64,000 nt of DNA from Taxillus chinensis (lineage: Eukaryota; Streptophyta; Magnoliopsida; Santalales; Loranthaceae): contig CM042088.1 of NCBI GenBank assembly GCA_023512835.1, forward strand, positions 12,702,078 through 12,766,077, read 5' to 3'. A program made the position numbers and the translations under genes. Shown piece by piece: positions 11,283 through 23,600 of the stretch (position 1 is the first letter of the stretch; each line of letters begins with the position of its first letter). The notes below the pieces were generated by a model, which was given only the letters and a program-made list of their open reading frames with translations, had not been told where the DNA came from and searched no databases.

Positions 11283-13277
11283 CACAATGTCAATGAAAAC
11301 ATAGTATGCGAAAGCGAAATGAGATGCCTAAGGTTTGACCAAAGTCCAAATTGGGAGCAGCCCGTGTTTGAAGCTGATGAGAATGAGGTAGAGGAGACAC
11401 TAGAGCTACTGGGAGAGATCATACGCCTATTGGAAAAGGATGATCGCTTATCCATTTCAAGTGAGGATCCAGTAGAAACAGTAATTTGGGGACGGTTGCC
11501 GAACCAAGAGAATTGAGGGTAGGGTCTTTAATAGCTACCGACATCAAAAAGCAATTAATCGAGATGTTAAGGAGCTACGTCGACATTTTTGCATGGTCAT
11601 ACCAAGATATGCCAGGATTAGACACAGACATAGTACAACATCACATACTAGTGAAGCCAGAGTACAAGCCAGTACAGCAGAAATTGCGAAGAATGAGACC
11701 GGAGATGCTGCTGAAGATTAAATAAGAAGTCAAAAAGCAATGGGACGTAGGGTTTCTAAGTGTCTCCCACTATCCAGAATGGGTGGCCAATGTTGTACCA
11801 GTCCCGAAGAAAGGAGGCAAAGTACGTATGTGTGTCGATTATAGAGATCTGAATTAGGCCAGTCCGAAAGACAACTTCCCACTTCCTCATATTGATACCC
11901 TAGTGGATAACACATCAAAGCATGCTCTATTCTCATTCATGGATGGCTTCTCGGGCTACAACGAGATTCGTATGGCCCCCGAATATAAGGAGAGGACCAC
12001 TTTCACGTCACTTTGGGGCACATTCTCTTATAATGTGATGCCATTTGGACTGAAGAATGCGGGGGCAACCTCTCAGCGAGCCATGGTGACCCTATTCCAC
12101 GACATGATGCATAAAGAAGTCGAGGTCTATGTGGATGATATGATAGCTAAATCGCGGAGCACTGAAGATCACATCGAAGTACTCCGTAAGCTTTTTAATA
12201 GACTACGGAAATATTAACTCAAATTGAACCTGGAAAAATGCACTTTTGGAACCATTTCGGGAAAACTGTTAGGTTTCATTGTGAGCCAAAAAGGAGTAAA
12301 ATTTGAATCAAACAAGGTTCGAGCTATCCAGGAGATGCCCCCACCACAAACTATCAAGGAGGTCAGAGGATTCCTCGGATGGTTGAATTACATTGCCCAA
12401 TTCATTTTACAATTAATGGCCATATGTGAACCCATTTTCAAGACATTACAGAAGGATAACCCCAAAGTTTGGAATGACAAATGTCAAGAAGCTTTTGACA
12501 GGATCAAGCAATATCTGTCCAATCCACCTGTTTTGGTCCCCCCAGTACCAGACAGACCCTTGATCTTATACTTGACTACTTGACTGTTTAGGAGTCCTCA
12601 ATGGGATGTGTCTTGGGGCAACATGATTCTACAGGCAAGAAGGAGCAGGCCATTTATTATCTCAGCAAGAAGTTCACCATCAATGAAGAGAACTATACAC
12701 CATTGGAAAAGACATGTTGTGCCCTTGTGTGGATAACAAGACGATTAAGACAGTACACTCTTTATCATACCACATGGCTGATTTCAAGGCATGATCCACT
12801 CAAATATCTCTTGGAAAAGCCATCTATCTTTGGAAGAATTGCCAAATGGCAATTGGTCCTATCAGAATATGATATCATCTATGTGCCTCAAGAAGCCATC
12901 AAAGGGAGTGCAATAGCTGATTACTTGGTAGATAGAGCACTAGAAGATTACGAGCCTATGATTATTAGATTTCCCGATGAGCACATCAACATCCTTATAG
13001 CCAAGGTATCAGACATGTGGACTATGTGGTTTGATGGAGCCTCCAGTCTTTTGGGGCACAGCGTTGGGGCCATCTTGATATCTCCAAAGGGCGAACATTT
13101 CCCAATGGCAGCAAAGTTAACCTTCCCTTGCACCAACAACGTAGCAGAATATGAGGCCTGTGTGATGGGACTTCAAGAAGCAATTAGCAGAGGAATCAAA
13201 AAATTGCGAGTGTTTGGCGATTCGGCACTCATCATTTTTAAGTACAGGGTGAATGGGAGACTCGAAACCACAAACTA
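11283..13277 (+). pseudogene. OGR reverse transcriptase and RNase H
   Basis: Gypsy-type RT starts after the junction. It contains YVDIFAWSYQDMPGLD, then VPKKGGKVRMCVDYRDLN near 11800-11855, MDGFSGYNEIRM, and the catalytic YVDDMI near 12128. The thumb region holds LNLEKCTFG and FLGWLNYIAQF. RNase H follows (WFDGASS near 13020, EYEACVMGLQEA near 13150, FGDSALI near 13216), which are the acidic residues of the D-E-D active site. Stops at about 11722, 11855, 12216 and 12582 and a shift near 12600 break the frame, so this copy is dead. It would copy the element RNA into DNA in particles. Confidence 0.9.
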
Positions 13278-14681
13278 ATCCCCTATTGGGAGTATGTTAC
13301 AGAGTTAGCCGAGCAATTTGAAGACATCACATTCGAGCATATGCCTAGGGAATACAATCAGATTCCTGATGCGCTGGCCACTCTAGCCTCCCTCCTTCGG
13401 CTAGACACAACGTTGGAAGTCCAGTCTTTCAATATCCGTATACAAGATACTCCTGCACATTGCATGGTCGTTGAAGGAAATACTGAAGAAAAGCCTTGGT
13501 TTCATGACGTCAAACAGTATTTGCTCAAGCAAGAATACCCAGCAGAGGCCTCTGAGTCTGATAAAAGAACTATTCGAAGGTCAGCATCCAATTATTACCT
13601 TGATGGTCCCAGTCTATATAAGCGAAATCATGACATGGTGTTACTGCGGTGTGTGGTAAAAGAAGAGTCGAAACAGATAATGAAAAAAGTGCACGAAGTA
13701 TAATGCGGTTCACACGGAAATAAACATGCATTAACAAGGCAAATCATGTGAATGGGCTATTATTGGGCCACCATGGAAAGGATTGCATTGGATATGTGCA
13801 CAAATGCCTCAAGTGTCAAATTTATGGCGATAAAGTCCAAGTACCGCCATCTAGACTGCATGTGATGATTTCCCCGTGGCCGTTTTCACTTTGGGGCATC
13901 GATGTGATTGGACCAATATCTTCGAAAGCATCTAATGGTCATCGTTTCATTATGGTGGCCATTGATTACTTTACCAAGTGGGTAGAAGCAGCATTATATG
14001 CCAACGTCACACAAGTTGTGGTACTTAGATTTATGCAGAATAACATCATATGCCGCTATGGACTTCCTGAGCAAATCATAACAGACAATGCCACCAATCT
14101 GAACAGTCGGATGATGGGTAAATTGTGCGAAACGTACAAAATTCAACACCGCAACTCGAGCCCCTATCGCCCAAAGATGAATGGAGCAGTTGAAGCAGCC
14201 AATAAGAATATCAAGAACATTATCAGAAAGATGACAGAGACATATAAAGATTGGCATGAGAAGCTACCATATGCTTTGCATGCTTACCGCACCTCGGTAC
14301 GAACATCAACTGGGGCAACTCCGTTTTCTTAGGTTTATGGTATGGAGGCAATCTTACCTGTCGAAGTGGAGATACCTTCCCTCCGAGTACTCAAGGATAC
14401 TCAGCTCGAAGAAGCAGAATGGGCCCAATGTCGTTATGAACAGTTGAACCTAATCGAAGGCAAACGCTTGGCAACTGTTCGCAGAGGACAGCTATCAACA
14501 GAGAATGATGAACAACTACAATAAAAAGGTGAAGTCCATAAGCTTTCAAGCGGGTGACCTCGTCCTCAAGAAGATTTTACCAATTCAACATGACCATAGA
14601 GACAAGTGGACTCCCAATTATGAAGGCCCATATGTTGTGAAGAAAGCATTCTCAGGAGGCGCCGTAATCCTTGCCAGAATG
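13278..14681 (+). pseudogene. OGR integrase
   Basis: After the RNase H stop there is a linker (MPREYNQIPDALATLASL at 13341), then an integrase. HKCLKC near 13799 is the end of the zinc domain. The DDE core shows GIDVIG near 13895, ITDNATNLNS near 14077 and GAVEAANKN near 14185. A C-terminal region follows with FQAGDLVLKKILP and WTPNYEGPYVVKKAF. The codon after ATPFS is a stop (TAG, about 14330), and other shifts occur near 13700 and 14500. The coding sequence is cut at 14686 by solo LTR S2 and ends downstream at 17811. Confidence 0.88.
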
Positions 14682-14686
14682 GATGG
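14682..14686. other. Target site duplication GATGG (left copy, S2)
   Basis: GATGG at 14682-14686 is repeated at 17752-17756 around solo LTR S2. Confidence 0.9.
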
Positions 14687-15154
14687 TGTCATCACTGGTT
14701 TTCGTCCGGGCCCTTTTGGGGTGGTCTCAAACTAGACCAATGGTGAGAAAATTTAGAGTCGCCACCAACTGTTTTTGGGGTACAGTTGGATACCCTCTAC
14801 TTTGAGTAGTCTTAAGTGTGTGGTCTGCGTTATCAGAGATGGGTTCGGGAGTTGGTTACGTGTAGGGAAGGATTAGCACCCCTACAGCGCCCTTTCGGTA
14901 TCTAATTTAGGAGGAGGAGGTTTTATTTTATTTGTACTGCTGTGATTGGGTTAAATTTCCTAAAAAGTCTATGATTTTTATTTGACTAAGTTATTTGTCG
15001 AAGTTATGGTTAAGATTGATTTTCCCTAGATTTCTAAAGGGAATCCTATAAGTTTTTTGGTTTTTGTTTGAAGTGGGGAATGAGATCCCATGGGTTGGTT
15101 TTGGGTTTTTGGTTTTGCTTTGGAGAAATTGAAGTCCTAGAAAATGATTTTTAT

Positions 15155-15420
15155 CTTTCCTTTTTTTGTTTTTGTTTTGTTTTGTTTTGTTTTTTTTTGT
15201 TTTTTTTTTTTTTTTTTTGTTTTTTTTGTTTTTTTTTGTTTTTTTTTTTTTTTTTTTTTTTTTGTTTTTTTGTTTTTTTTTTGTTTTGTTTTTTTTTTGT
15301 TTTTTTTTTTTGGTTAGAGAACATACATTCTTTTTTTGTTTTCTATATTTTGTAAAAAAACATTTTGGTCTTTTTGTTTTTTTTTTTTTTGTCTTTTGTG
15401 TTTTTTGCCCCTTTTTTTTG
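15155..15420 (+). repeat. T/G homopolymer-like tract in S2
   Basis: Runs of T broken by single G residues over more than 250 bp. Related but shorter tracts lie at 5330-5560, and the reverse complement at about 22980-23770. Apparent Phe-rich frames here are compositional artefacts. Confidence 0.9.
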
Positions 15421-17048
15421 GTTTTGGAAATGCATTTTGTGGTTATTTATTGAAAATGTTTTGAAAAAAAACATGTTTGCTTTTTTTTGTATTTTTTTTT
15501 TTTGAAAATGCATGTATCAAAATAGATGTGGAGTGTGTGAGTGTGACATCCACAAAAATAAAATCACTCTCTTTTTTTCTTTTTCTTTTTTTCATCTTTT
15601 CCCTTTGCTCTCTCTCTTTTTCTTTGTTTGTTGTTTTTTTTTTTTTTTTTTTTTTGTGCTATACTTTACATATTACAAGGTACACATATACAAAGGAAAG
15701 GGAAATACAAGGAAAACACAATGCAACCAATAAAAGAAAAAAAAAGAAATACAAGGAAATATTAAGAGTTACATCAAATATCAAAATAAATAAGCTGAAA
15801 AGTAATGAAGGAATAAGGGCTGAACCGACTTTGAATCTTCTGCTTGAGCTCCCACTGATGCTGATGGTCACCACCTGCTTGGATCTAGCAAGATTTGACG
15901 AGGTTTGTAAAGGGGGTTTTCTTGGTATTTGGAGATAGGAGGGCTGAAGTGGGCGTGGGAGAAAGGGGACTGGAAAAGGATTGGTGCCTGTTGTATTTTT
16001 GCTTGCTGAATACGCAGAAAAAGGGCTGAAATTGGGATTGTTTTTTTTGTTTTTCTTTTGCTGGAAGGGAGGGAGCTGTAACGAGAAAGAGGGAATGAGG
16101 AGTTGGAGAGGATGGGTGATTTTGATTTTGGGATAGGGAGCGTGTTGGATGAAACGTTGGCAGCTGGGTTTGATGCTTTTTTTTTCTGCTGAATTCTGGC
16201 TCTTCCCTCTGCTGAACTCTGTTTTTCTTCTCTTTTCTGGGTTTGAACTCTCTTTTCCTGTTTTCTCTCTCTTTGCGCTGGGACGAGGCTGGGGTGGAAA
16301 AAACTTTTTGTGCGTGGGAGTCTCAGGTATAATCCCCTCCTTTTCTCTTTTCTTTGCTCTCTCAGACTCTCTTTGATGCAGGGACGGGCAAGTTTTTTGA
16401 TGCAGGTTTGTTTCTTTTTTTTTTTTTTAGAACTCTCTCTCCAACGAAGACCCACACTTCTCTTTTTTCTTTTCACGAATTTTTCCCTCAAAAAGCATCC
16501 CCTCTTCGCAGGGACTGTCAAATGCCTCTTAAAGTGCTGCAGAATGTCTTTGGCTGGACTCTCATAATTTCTGCATTTAATGCTCTATTATGAAGGCAGC
16601 ATTTTTAATTGCAGGTTTTGTATTTTGTCTGGTGGACAGTGTATGCGGGAAAACAGGGCAGCTCGTGATTTGCCTTTTTGGATTTGTAGTTTAGTAGCAC
16701 ATGTGACTGACAGGTCATTGAATTATTCTTTGTTAGGTGGCCAGCGCAGAAAGAAGGTCCCGTGAACGACCAGCGAGAGAAAAAAAAAAAAAAAAAAGAG
16801 ACCCGTGAAAAAAGAGTTGACGCGAGAAAGCCAGCGAGAAACGAATCAGCGAAGGCAGAAAGGGTCGGAGTGTCGGCAGGTCGCAGCGTCGGCAGGTCGG
16901 AGCGTCGGCAGCGAGGCTTCAAGGGTCGAAGGGTAGAAGGCGTACGGGTGCTGCGGGTCGGCGTCGCAAGTCGGAGGTGGAAGGCGTACGGGTGCCCCGG
17001 GTCGAAGATCGGAGCGTCGGCAGGGTCGAAGGTGGAATCGGCAGGTTA

Positions 17049-17210
17049 ACGGGGCTTCGAGGCTTCGAGCTTCGAGGCTTCGAGGCTTCGAGCTTCGAGG
17101 CTTCGGGGCTTCAAGCTTCGGGGCTTCGAGGCTTCGGGGCTTCGAGCTTCGGGGCTTCGAGGCTTCGAGGCTTCAGGGCTTCGGGCTTCGGGGCTTCGAG
17201 GCTTCGAAGG
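17049..17210 (+). repeat. GCTTCGAGG minisatellite in S2
   Basis: Dense tandem array of 8-9 bp units (GCTTCGAGG, GCTTCGGG, AGCTTCGAG) at the same LTR position as the S1 array. Confidence 0.88.
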
Positions 17211-17756
17211 TCAACGGGTCGCAGTGTCGGCAGGTCAACGGTCAACGGTCAACCTTTTTTTTTTAACTTTTAATTACCTTTTTACCCCCACCAAAAATGC
17301 AAAAATGGATGACCTTCCAAGGATTGTTCGGGGAGATCCGTGTTCGCCTATATAGGCATTTTGAGGAGTTTCGCATGATCACTTTTGCGGGCAGTTTGAC
17401 CAGGGGCATTGACCATCTTTTGGCAAGTTTGACTTTTTCCAACGAAAGTTGTTTTGGCCATAACTTCTTCATTTTAAGTCCGATTTGAGCTCGGTCAAGT
17501 GCGTTGGTCTCCATTTTTCATCCTCCATCACCTGGTGTTGGTCTTGGGGCGCTTCAAGGACTTGTAGCAAAAGTTATTAATTTTGGACTTCCCCATCCGT
17601 GTCAATTGTATCCATCTCGTGCCGATTGGGGTAGACCATTCCTTGGAAGTATGGGATCATTGTGGACCTGTTCAACAAGGTATATGGCATGGGCAGAAAG
17701 GTATATCAAATGGGGTTAGTATGTCCAACCCGGACAAAATGGGGTCCAACAGATGG

Positions 17757-17811
17757 TGATGAGTTCCCTAACCCAGTGAATAGCGATGCAATGAAAAAAT
17801 TCTATGCTTGA
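17757..17811 (+). pseudogene. OGR pol, C-terminal end after S2
   Basis: After the second GATGG copy the pol frame resumes with DEFPNPVNSDAMKKFYA and stops with TGA at 17809-17811. This matches the usual final residues of Tat/Ogre pol (PVN-D---K-Y-A pattern, from memory). Discounting the insert and one duplication keeps the frame. Confidence 0.7.
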
Positions 17812-18374
17812 CTCTCCCATCCAAATGAGGAGTTCCTTAATCTTTCTTCTGGGACATGAAAGGAATAAAGCATGACAGCAATGAGCGGACTTGGTGAAAA
17901 CCCGAAAGGGCACCAAGGGTAAAATACAAAGCTCTAACAAAATACAAAGAAGCAAACAAAGGCAGACTTGGTGAAAACCTGAAAGGGCACCAAGGGTAAA
18001 ATACAAAGCCAAAAACAAATCTTGAAGGATGAAATCAGTCAGAATCTCAGAGGATCAAGACCACATAAAATAGGGTCCTTTGCAAATAATGGACACAACA
18101 CCATTTAAAAACAACAGCTACAAACAGTGGAAGACTTAGTCAAACCTAAGGCACACCCGAATCAAATTTGTACATTATGCTTTTAAAGACTTGCAATTCT
18201 GTTTATCAGATTATAACAATGGGAACCTTTTATGATATACATATGTTTTGTGTAATTAAACCAACAAAAATCCCATTTTATATCCCTAATCATGTTTTAT
18301 CGTCTTCATTTCACATTCAAGTAGAATATTTTAAATCCCAGTAAGCTCCTTTGGCATTGCTTTATGTATAGGGT
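17812..18374 (+). other. OGR 3' untranslated region
   Basis: Non-coding 3' region of the OGR element with two copies of ACTTGGTGAAAACC...GGGCACCAAGGGTAAAATAC (near 17887 and 17965). Such sequence is common 3' of pol in Tat/Ogre elements. No 3' LTR follows, because the Y element interrupts or replaces it at 18375. Confidence 0.65.
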
Positions 18375-19343
18375 TGATAGACAGATTTTTAGCCACCCAA
18401 AAAGAGTTAGCTAATGTCGTTAAACCTCTCTTCAAGATATTTAATTCCTTTAGTTTGCACTAAACAGAATAGTAGAAAGTAAGGGGTCGAACCCACAGGG
18501 ATTAGTCTAGTTCTCTAGTTTTTAAACCAAACCACTCAATTACTCTTGCTCTATAAAATGTCTTGGCAAAAACGAATTCTTTTTATAACTAAAGATCTAA
18601 TTTTTATTTGGTTTTCTGAATAAACAAAGAAAGCAAATTGATTTTAGGATTAAGATTCAAGGATTAAAGGCATCTAGGGTCACAATTTCACCTCTCCATG
18701 TTGTTTCTACTGATTTTAAGGTTCTTGAGATTATTTAATTGATAACATGCTATAACTAAGCCAAGGTACTGCAATTGGTCATTGCCAGCCCTTCTAAGTG
18801 CTATCTGCCTGAATGGTCATCATGACATCAACATGCAAAGCCTAATTATCATACCCATGACAGGATAATGGTCACACCAATCACAAATATGTTATGAATC
18901 AAAGATTAGCCTCAGACTAAGGCTAAGAAAACCCAGGTGTACAGCCCAGATATTAAAAGATAAGAACAGATCCATAAAACATGCAATCTCAATTAAACAA
19001 ACTCAATATTCAATCAATCAGTTTGACAACATAGGGGGCTACATTGCTCCCCTAGATAAAGGAAACTACTCACACATGTTCTTGGATAAATAATAAGAAA
19101 TAAAGAACATCATCCTCAAGCAGGTGCAACAAAACTCCAACTTTAGGTCTTCTCCAGCCGTCAGACCTCCTAGGGTCGACAACTTCCAGGATCAGAACCC
19201 TAGCCTCCAAAACCATCAGCCTCTCTCTCTCTCTCTAAAAAACGTGCCCCCCTCTCTACATGCTCCAAAAGGGATGTTACCTCCTCTATTTATAGAGAAA
19301 ACTGATGTGCAATGAGTGCCCTAGCCATCAGCAGTTGCCACTT

Positions 19344-19365
19344 ATCAAAACGACGTAGTTTTGAT
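19344..19365. promoter_or_regulatory. GACGTA-core palindrome, Y1 LTR
   Basis: Arms ATCAAAAC and GTTTTGAT around GACGTA, about 50 bp upstream of the minus-strand TATA-like TATAAATA. The same element is repeated in other LTRs of the window. ACGT is the core of bZIP binding sites, so a transcription role is possible but inferred. Confidence 0.6.
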
Positions 19366-19747
19366 AAGTAGTTTCCATTCTTCTTCCAACTTGAGTACAA
19401 CTTGAACCAAGCATAATTTGGACTAGGTGCTTTAGAGAAAAGTGTTTAAAATAACAAAACAAAGCAATCGATGCAAAAATCCAGCTGCACGGCACATTGC
19501 GCGTCATATGGCCATATGACGTGCACCTCCAAATGGTCTGAAATTTTGCTCCAAGCTTCCTTGAAATGTTTAGAAGGCAGAGCTGCAATAAAATCCTTGC
19601 ACGTCATAATGGTCCATATGGCATGCACTCTTGTTTTGCCTCCTCAAGCTGCCCTATTTTGCCACAAGTTCCTTCTTTGGTAAATGAAGTGATTTGTCTG
19701 ATGTCCATGAAATGAAATTGCCTAAAAACCTGCCAAAATAGCTCAAA

Positions 19748-19749
<2 letters not shown>

Positions 19750-19779
<30 letters not shown>
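19750..19779. repeat. (AT)n microsatellite
   Basis: About 15 uninterrupted AT dinucleotides inside the Y1 LTR. Confidence 0.95.
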
Positions 19780-19781
<2 letters not shown>

Positions 19782-19902
19782 CCAAGCAATCTCCCTAGGG
19801 TGTTAGAGCAAATATCTAAGAAATATGGATGAATTAAGCTCTAATCATGCTCTTTAATGCCCTAAATCTACACTAGAATAACGGCATAAATGCACGTTAT
19901 CA

Positions 19903-20667
19903 AATACACCACACTTGAACCATTGCTTGTCCTCAAGCAAAAACATACAAGCATGCAAAAATAAAATAAACACACAGCCACACTGGAATGAAAATAAGAT
20001 AAATAAAAATCAAAGAGAGTCATGGTTTCCTAGGCATGCAACTCTATCATGATGAAGTGGGAATTTAAGTAACCAAATGAACTATAATTTAGCTCATTCA
20101 TGTCCATACCCCTAAGTCCAACAACCATGCAATCTCATCACTGAAAATTCAGACATTAGCAAGCATACCATGATAAAACAACACCTAATTTCCCTTAAAG
20201 TTCTCACCTAGGATAAAGCTGCCTCACTCAAATATAAACTCTCATTTCTCTCCACACAAGCCCAAGTACCATACCTAACAGAAAATCAATGGGTGGAAAG
20301 CTCCTCCTACATTCTCCACTAGTTATTAATTAAGTACTTTCCAAGCAACATGAGAGTTCCCTATTGTGCTCATCAAAGGAAACACACTCTCTATTCTACT
20401 TTGTTTGAAAACTCACACACTATTCTATTCTCAATGAACTCACACTCTACTCTAATGACTGATAAAACACACCTTGATCCAAAGAAATGAGCTCAACACT
20501 CTACATAAACACAACTCAGCCATTATAGCTTTTATTCTGAAAACTTTTTTTGTTTTTGTTTTTGTTTTTGTTTTTGTTTTTTTTCACACTTCTTTTAAAT
20601 AATAACCTTACAAGGTTGCATTTTATGCTCTCCCTTGATGGATTATTCACTCTTTTTTCTTTTTTTT
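19903..20667 (-). mobile_element. Y1 internal region, 3' part
   Basis: Internal Y DNA next to the LTR, non-coding. It aligns with 40385-41060 and 51574-52090. It is cut at 20668 by solo LTR S3 within a T-run and resumes at 24256 with TTTTTACTCACATAACACAT, which is the uninterrupted order seen at 41076 and 52090. Confidence 0.75.
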
Positions 20668-23600
20668 TGTTAGACCCCATTTTATCTGGGTTGGACATAC
20701 TAACCCCATTTGATATACCTTTCTACCCATGCCATATACCTTGTTGAACAGGTCCACAATGATCCCATACTTCCAAGGAATGGTTCGGAATTGATGTTAG
20801 CCCCAATTTACACGAGATGGATACAATTGACACGGACGGGGGAGTCCAAAATTAATGACTTCTGCTACAAATCCTTGAAGTGCCCCAGGACCTACACCAG
20901 GAGATAGAGGAAGAAATTTGGAGAATAACGCACTTGACCGAGCTCCATTCTGATTTAAAATTAAGAAGTTATGGCCAAAACAACTTTCTTTGGAAAAAGT
21001 CAAACTTGCCAAAAGACGGTCAATGCCCCTGGTCAAATTGCCCGAAAAAGTGATCATGCGAAACTCTCCAAAATGTCTACGTAGGCGAATACGGGTCTTC
21101 CCAAACAATCCCTAAAAGGTCGTCCATTTTTGCATTGTGGGTAAGGGTAAAAAGGTAATTAAAAGTTTTAAAAAAAAAAAACTTCGGGGTTGACCGTTGA
21201 CCGTTGACCATTGACTTGCCAACACTTCGACCCCTTAACCTTCAAAGCCTCGAAGCCCCGAAGCATCGAAGCCCCGAAGCCTCAAAGCCTCGAAGCCCCG
21301 AAGCCTCAAAGCCTCGAAGCCTCGAAGCATCGAAGCCTTAAAGCCTTGAAGCATCGAAGCCTCGAAGCCCCGAAGCATCGAAGCCCTGAAGCCTCAAAGC
21401 CTCGAAGCCCCGAAGCCTCAAAGCCTTGAAGCCACGAAGCATCGAAGCCTTAAAGCCTCAAAGCATCGAAGCCTCGAAGCCTCGAAGCCTCGAAGCCCTG
21501 CTGCCGACACTCCGACCTTCAACTTGCCCTTTCGACCCTCCGACCCTTGACCCTCGAAGCCTATAAACCTTCGACCCGCGACTTACGAACCTTGACACGT
21601 GACCTACGACGCTTTGACCTGCGACGCCTTGACCTGCGAACCTTGACCTATGACCCACGGACCCTCGAAGCCTGTCAACCTCCGACCTTCGACCCTTCGA
21701 TCCGTTGATCGTTGACCTTCGACCTACCGACACTTCGACCCGTTGACCATTGACTTTCGCCCCACTGAAATTTCGACCCATCACACCTTCGACCCTGTCG
21801 ACATTCTGACCCTTAACGTCTGACTTTCGCTGTTTGGCTCCTCTCGCTGGCTTTTCTTGCTGGCTGCTCACGGGATGTGTTTTTATTTGCTGGCAATTGT
21901 CAAAGATGCCTTTTAACGCCTGTCAAATGCATGTGCTCACAAAAGAACGAAACGACAATCACGAGCTGCCCCATTTTACGCACAGGCTGTCCAACCACCA
22001 GACAAAGCACAAAATCTGCAATTAAAAAAATGCTGGCCTTCATAATAGAGCATTAAATGCAGCAATTAATGACAATCCAGCCAAAAATTCTGCCAGCCTT
22101 TAAATCCAGGCTCATGTCCACGCGAGAAAGAGAGAAACACAGAGAGACCCAGCGATACATAAAAAAAAACGCCCCAGCTTCCTCCCAAAAAAAACGCCCA
22201 GAAAAAGAACACAGAGCCATCATCGTTAAAAAAACCTGCTACCATTATTACACCCCAGCCTCGTCCTAGCGCAAAAGAGAGAGAAAAAAAAAAAAAAAAG
22301 AGAGTTGAGCAGAGAAAAAAAACAAAAAAAAAAGAGAAAAAGAAAACAGAGAGGCACGAAAACCTGCTACCATTTTCAATCATACCCAGCTATCTAATCA
22401 AAAAAAAAAAAAGAGGAAGAGTTTAGCTCCCAGACGAAAAGAAAACGCCCAGATTACACCCAAAAAATACCTAGATTTTTCGCCCCAAATTCTCCCTGTT
22501 CCAAAATCAAAAAAGCTACCCAGATTTTTCCCCTTTCAAGCTTCTTTTCCAAAAAGAAAAAAAGGAGATCTCCCAGACTTTTTTTTTCTTTTTACGAGTT
22601 TTCTTGCCCAAAGCAAAGAAAACTCTACCATCTTCAAACCCCCTCTCACGTTTTTCTGCCCAAAACCCCAAATAAAAATCCTCTCATCATTTGCTCTCAG
22701 TTCCAACACAGTACTGCAGTCTCCATGATATATCCCATCTGATTTTCGTAATTACTGGATTTGGTGCTTTTTCAATATGAAGAATAACGGCGCAGACAGG
22801 ATAACTCAAACGGAAGGCCAGTGTTGAAGTCCTACCCAAACTAAAGTCGGTTCAATTTCTAATTCATTTGTATTTATGTGTTTATTGCTTCTTAGCTTAT
22901 TTATATCCATACTTGATGTAAGCCATAGTATTTTGTTCTATTTATGATTGCTCATACTGTCTATGTTGTAATATGTAAAGTGCAGTAAAAAAAAAGGGAC
23001 AAAAAAATAAAGACATGACAAAAAAAAAGTGATAAAAAAGATGAAAAAGAGTGCTTTTATTTTTCTTTTGTGGATGTCACACTCACACACTCCACATCTA
23101 TTTTGATATATGTGTTCCTATGTATTTTCAATTATTGAAACGCATAGATTTAGGTTCAAAGCTTTAAAAAACACACAACAAAAAAAATAACAAAATGTAT
23201 TCCACAAAATGTTTTTCCAAAAGGTCTTCTATAACATGTTTTTCTATAAAAAGTTTTCAAAATGTGTTCAAAATGTCTCCTTAAAAAAACAAAACAAAAA
23301 AAACGTTTTCAAAACCACAAAAAATGCATTTCAAGTCAAAAAAAGAAAAAGAAAAAAGAAAGCATCTAAAAAATGCACAAAGCAAAACCAAAACCAAAAC
23401 AAAACAAAAAAAAAAGCAAAAAAAGGAGTTCCAATTCCATTTAAAAAAAAACAAAGCAAAACCATTTTTTACAAAGCAAAAAAAACACAAAGCAAAACCA
23501 ATTCCGTTTAGGAGTTCCAAAACCATTTTACCTTCAAAACAAAGCAATTCCGTTTAAATGGAGTTCCAATTCCATTTAAAAAAACACAAAGCAAAACCAT

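Larger units (their letters stand above)
14687..17751 (-). mobile_element. S2: OGR solo LTR inserted at end of OGR pol
   Basis: A 3065-bp complete solo LTR on the minus strand, TGTCATCACTGG... to ...GGTCCAACA, between two GATGG copies. It contains an extreme T/G tract at about 15155-15420, A- and T-rich non-coding middle parts, and a TTCGAGG array at about 17049-17210. It aligns with S1 along its length. Frames inside it are low-complexity, and I call no gene. Confidence 0.92.
18375..19902 (-). repeat. Y1 LTR
   Basis: A 1528-bp LTR, minus orientation, TGATAGACAGATTTTTAGCC... to ...TGCACGTTATCA. It aligns with 38881-40384. On its own strand it starts TGATAACGTGCA, preceded by an internal end reading GACAAGCAATGGTTCAAGTG. 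That layout is common at the 3' end of some plant Ty3/gypsy elements, possibly Athila-like. It contains a TATA box on the minus strand (about 19292-19300), the GACGTA palindrome at 19344-19365 and an (AT)n run at 19750-19779. No gene is seen. Confidence 0.75.

Noticed and set aside
15068..15453. Phe-rich frames in the T/G tract
   Set aside because: Low-complexity DNA, not a membrane protein.
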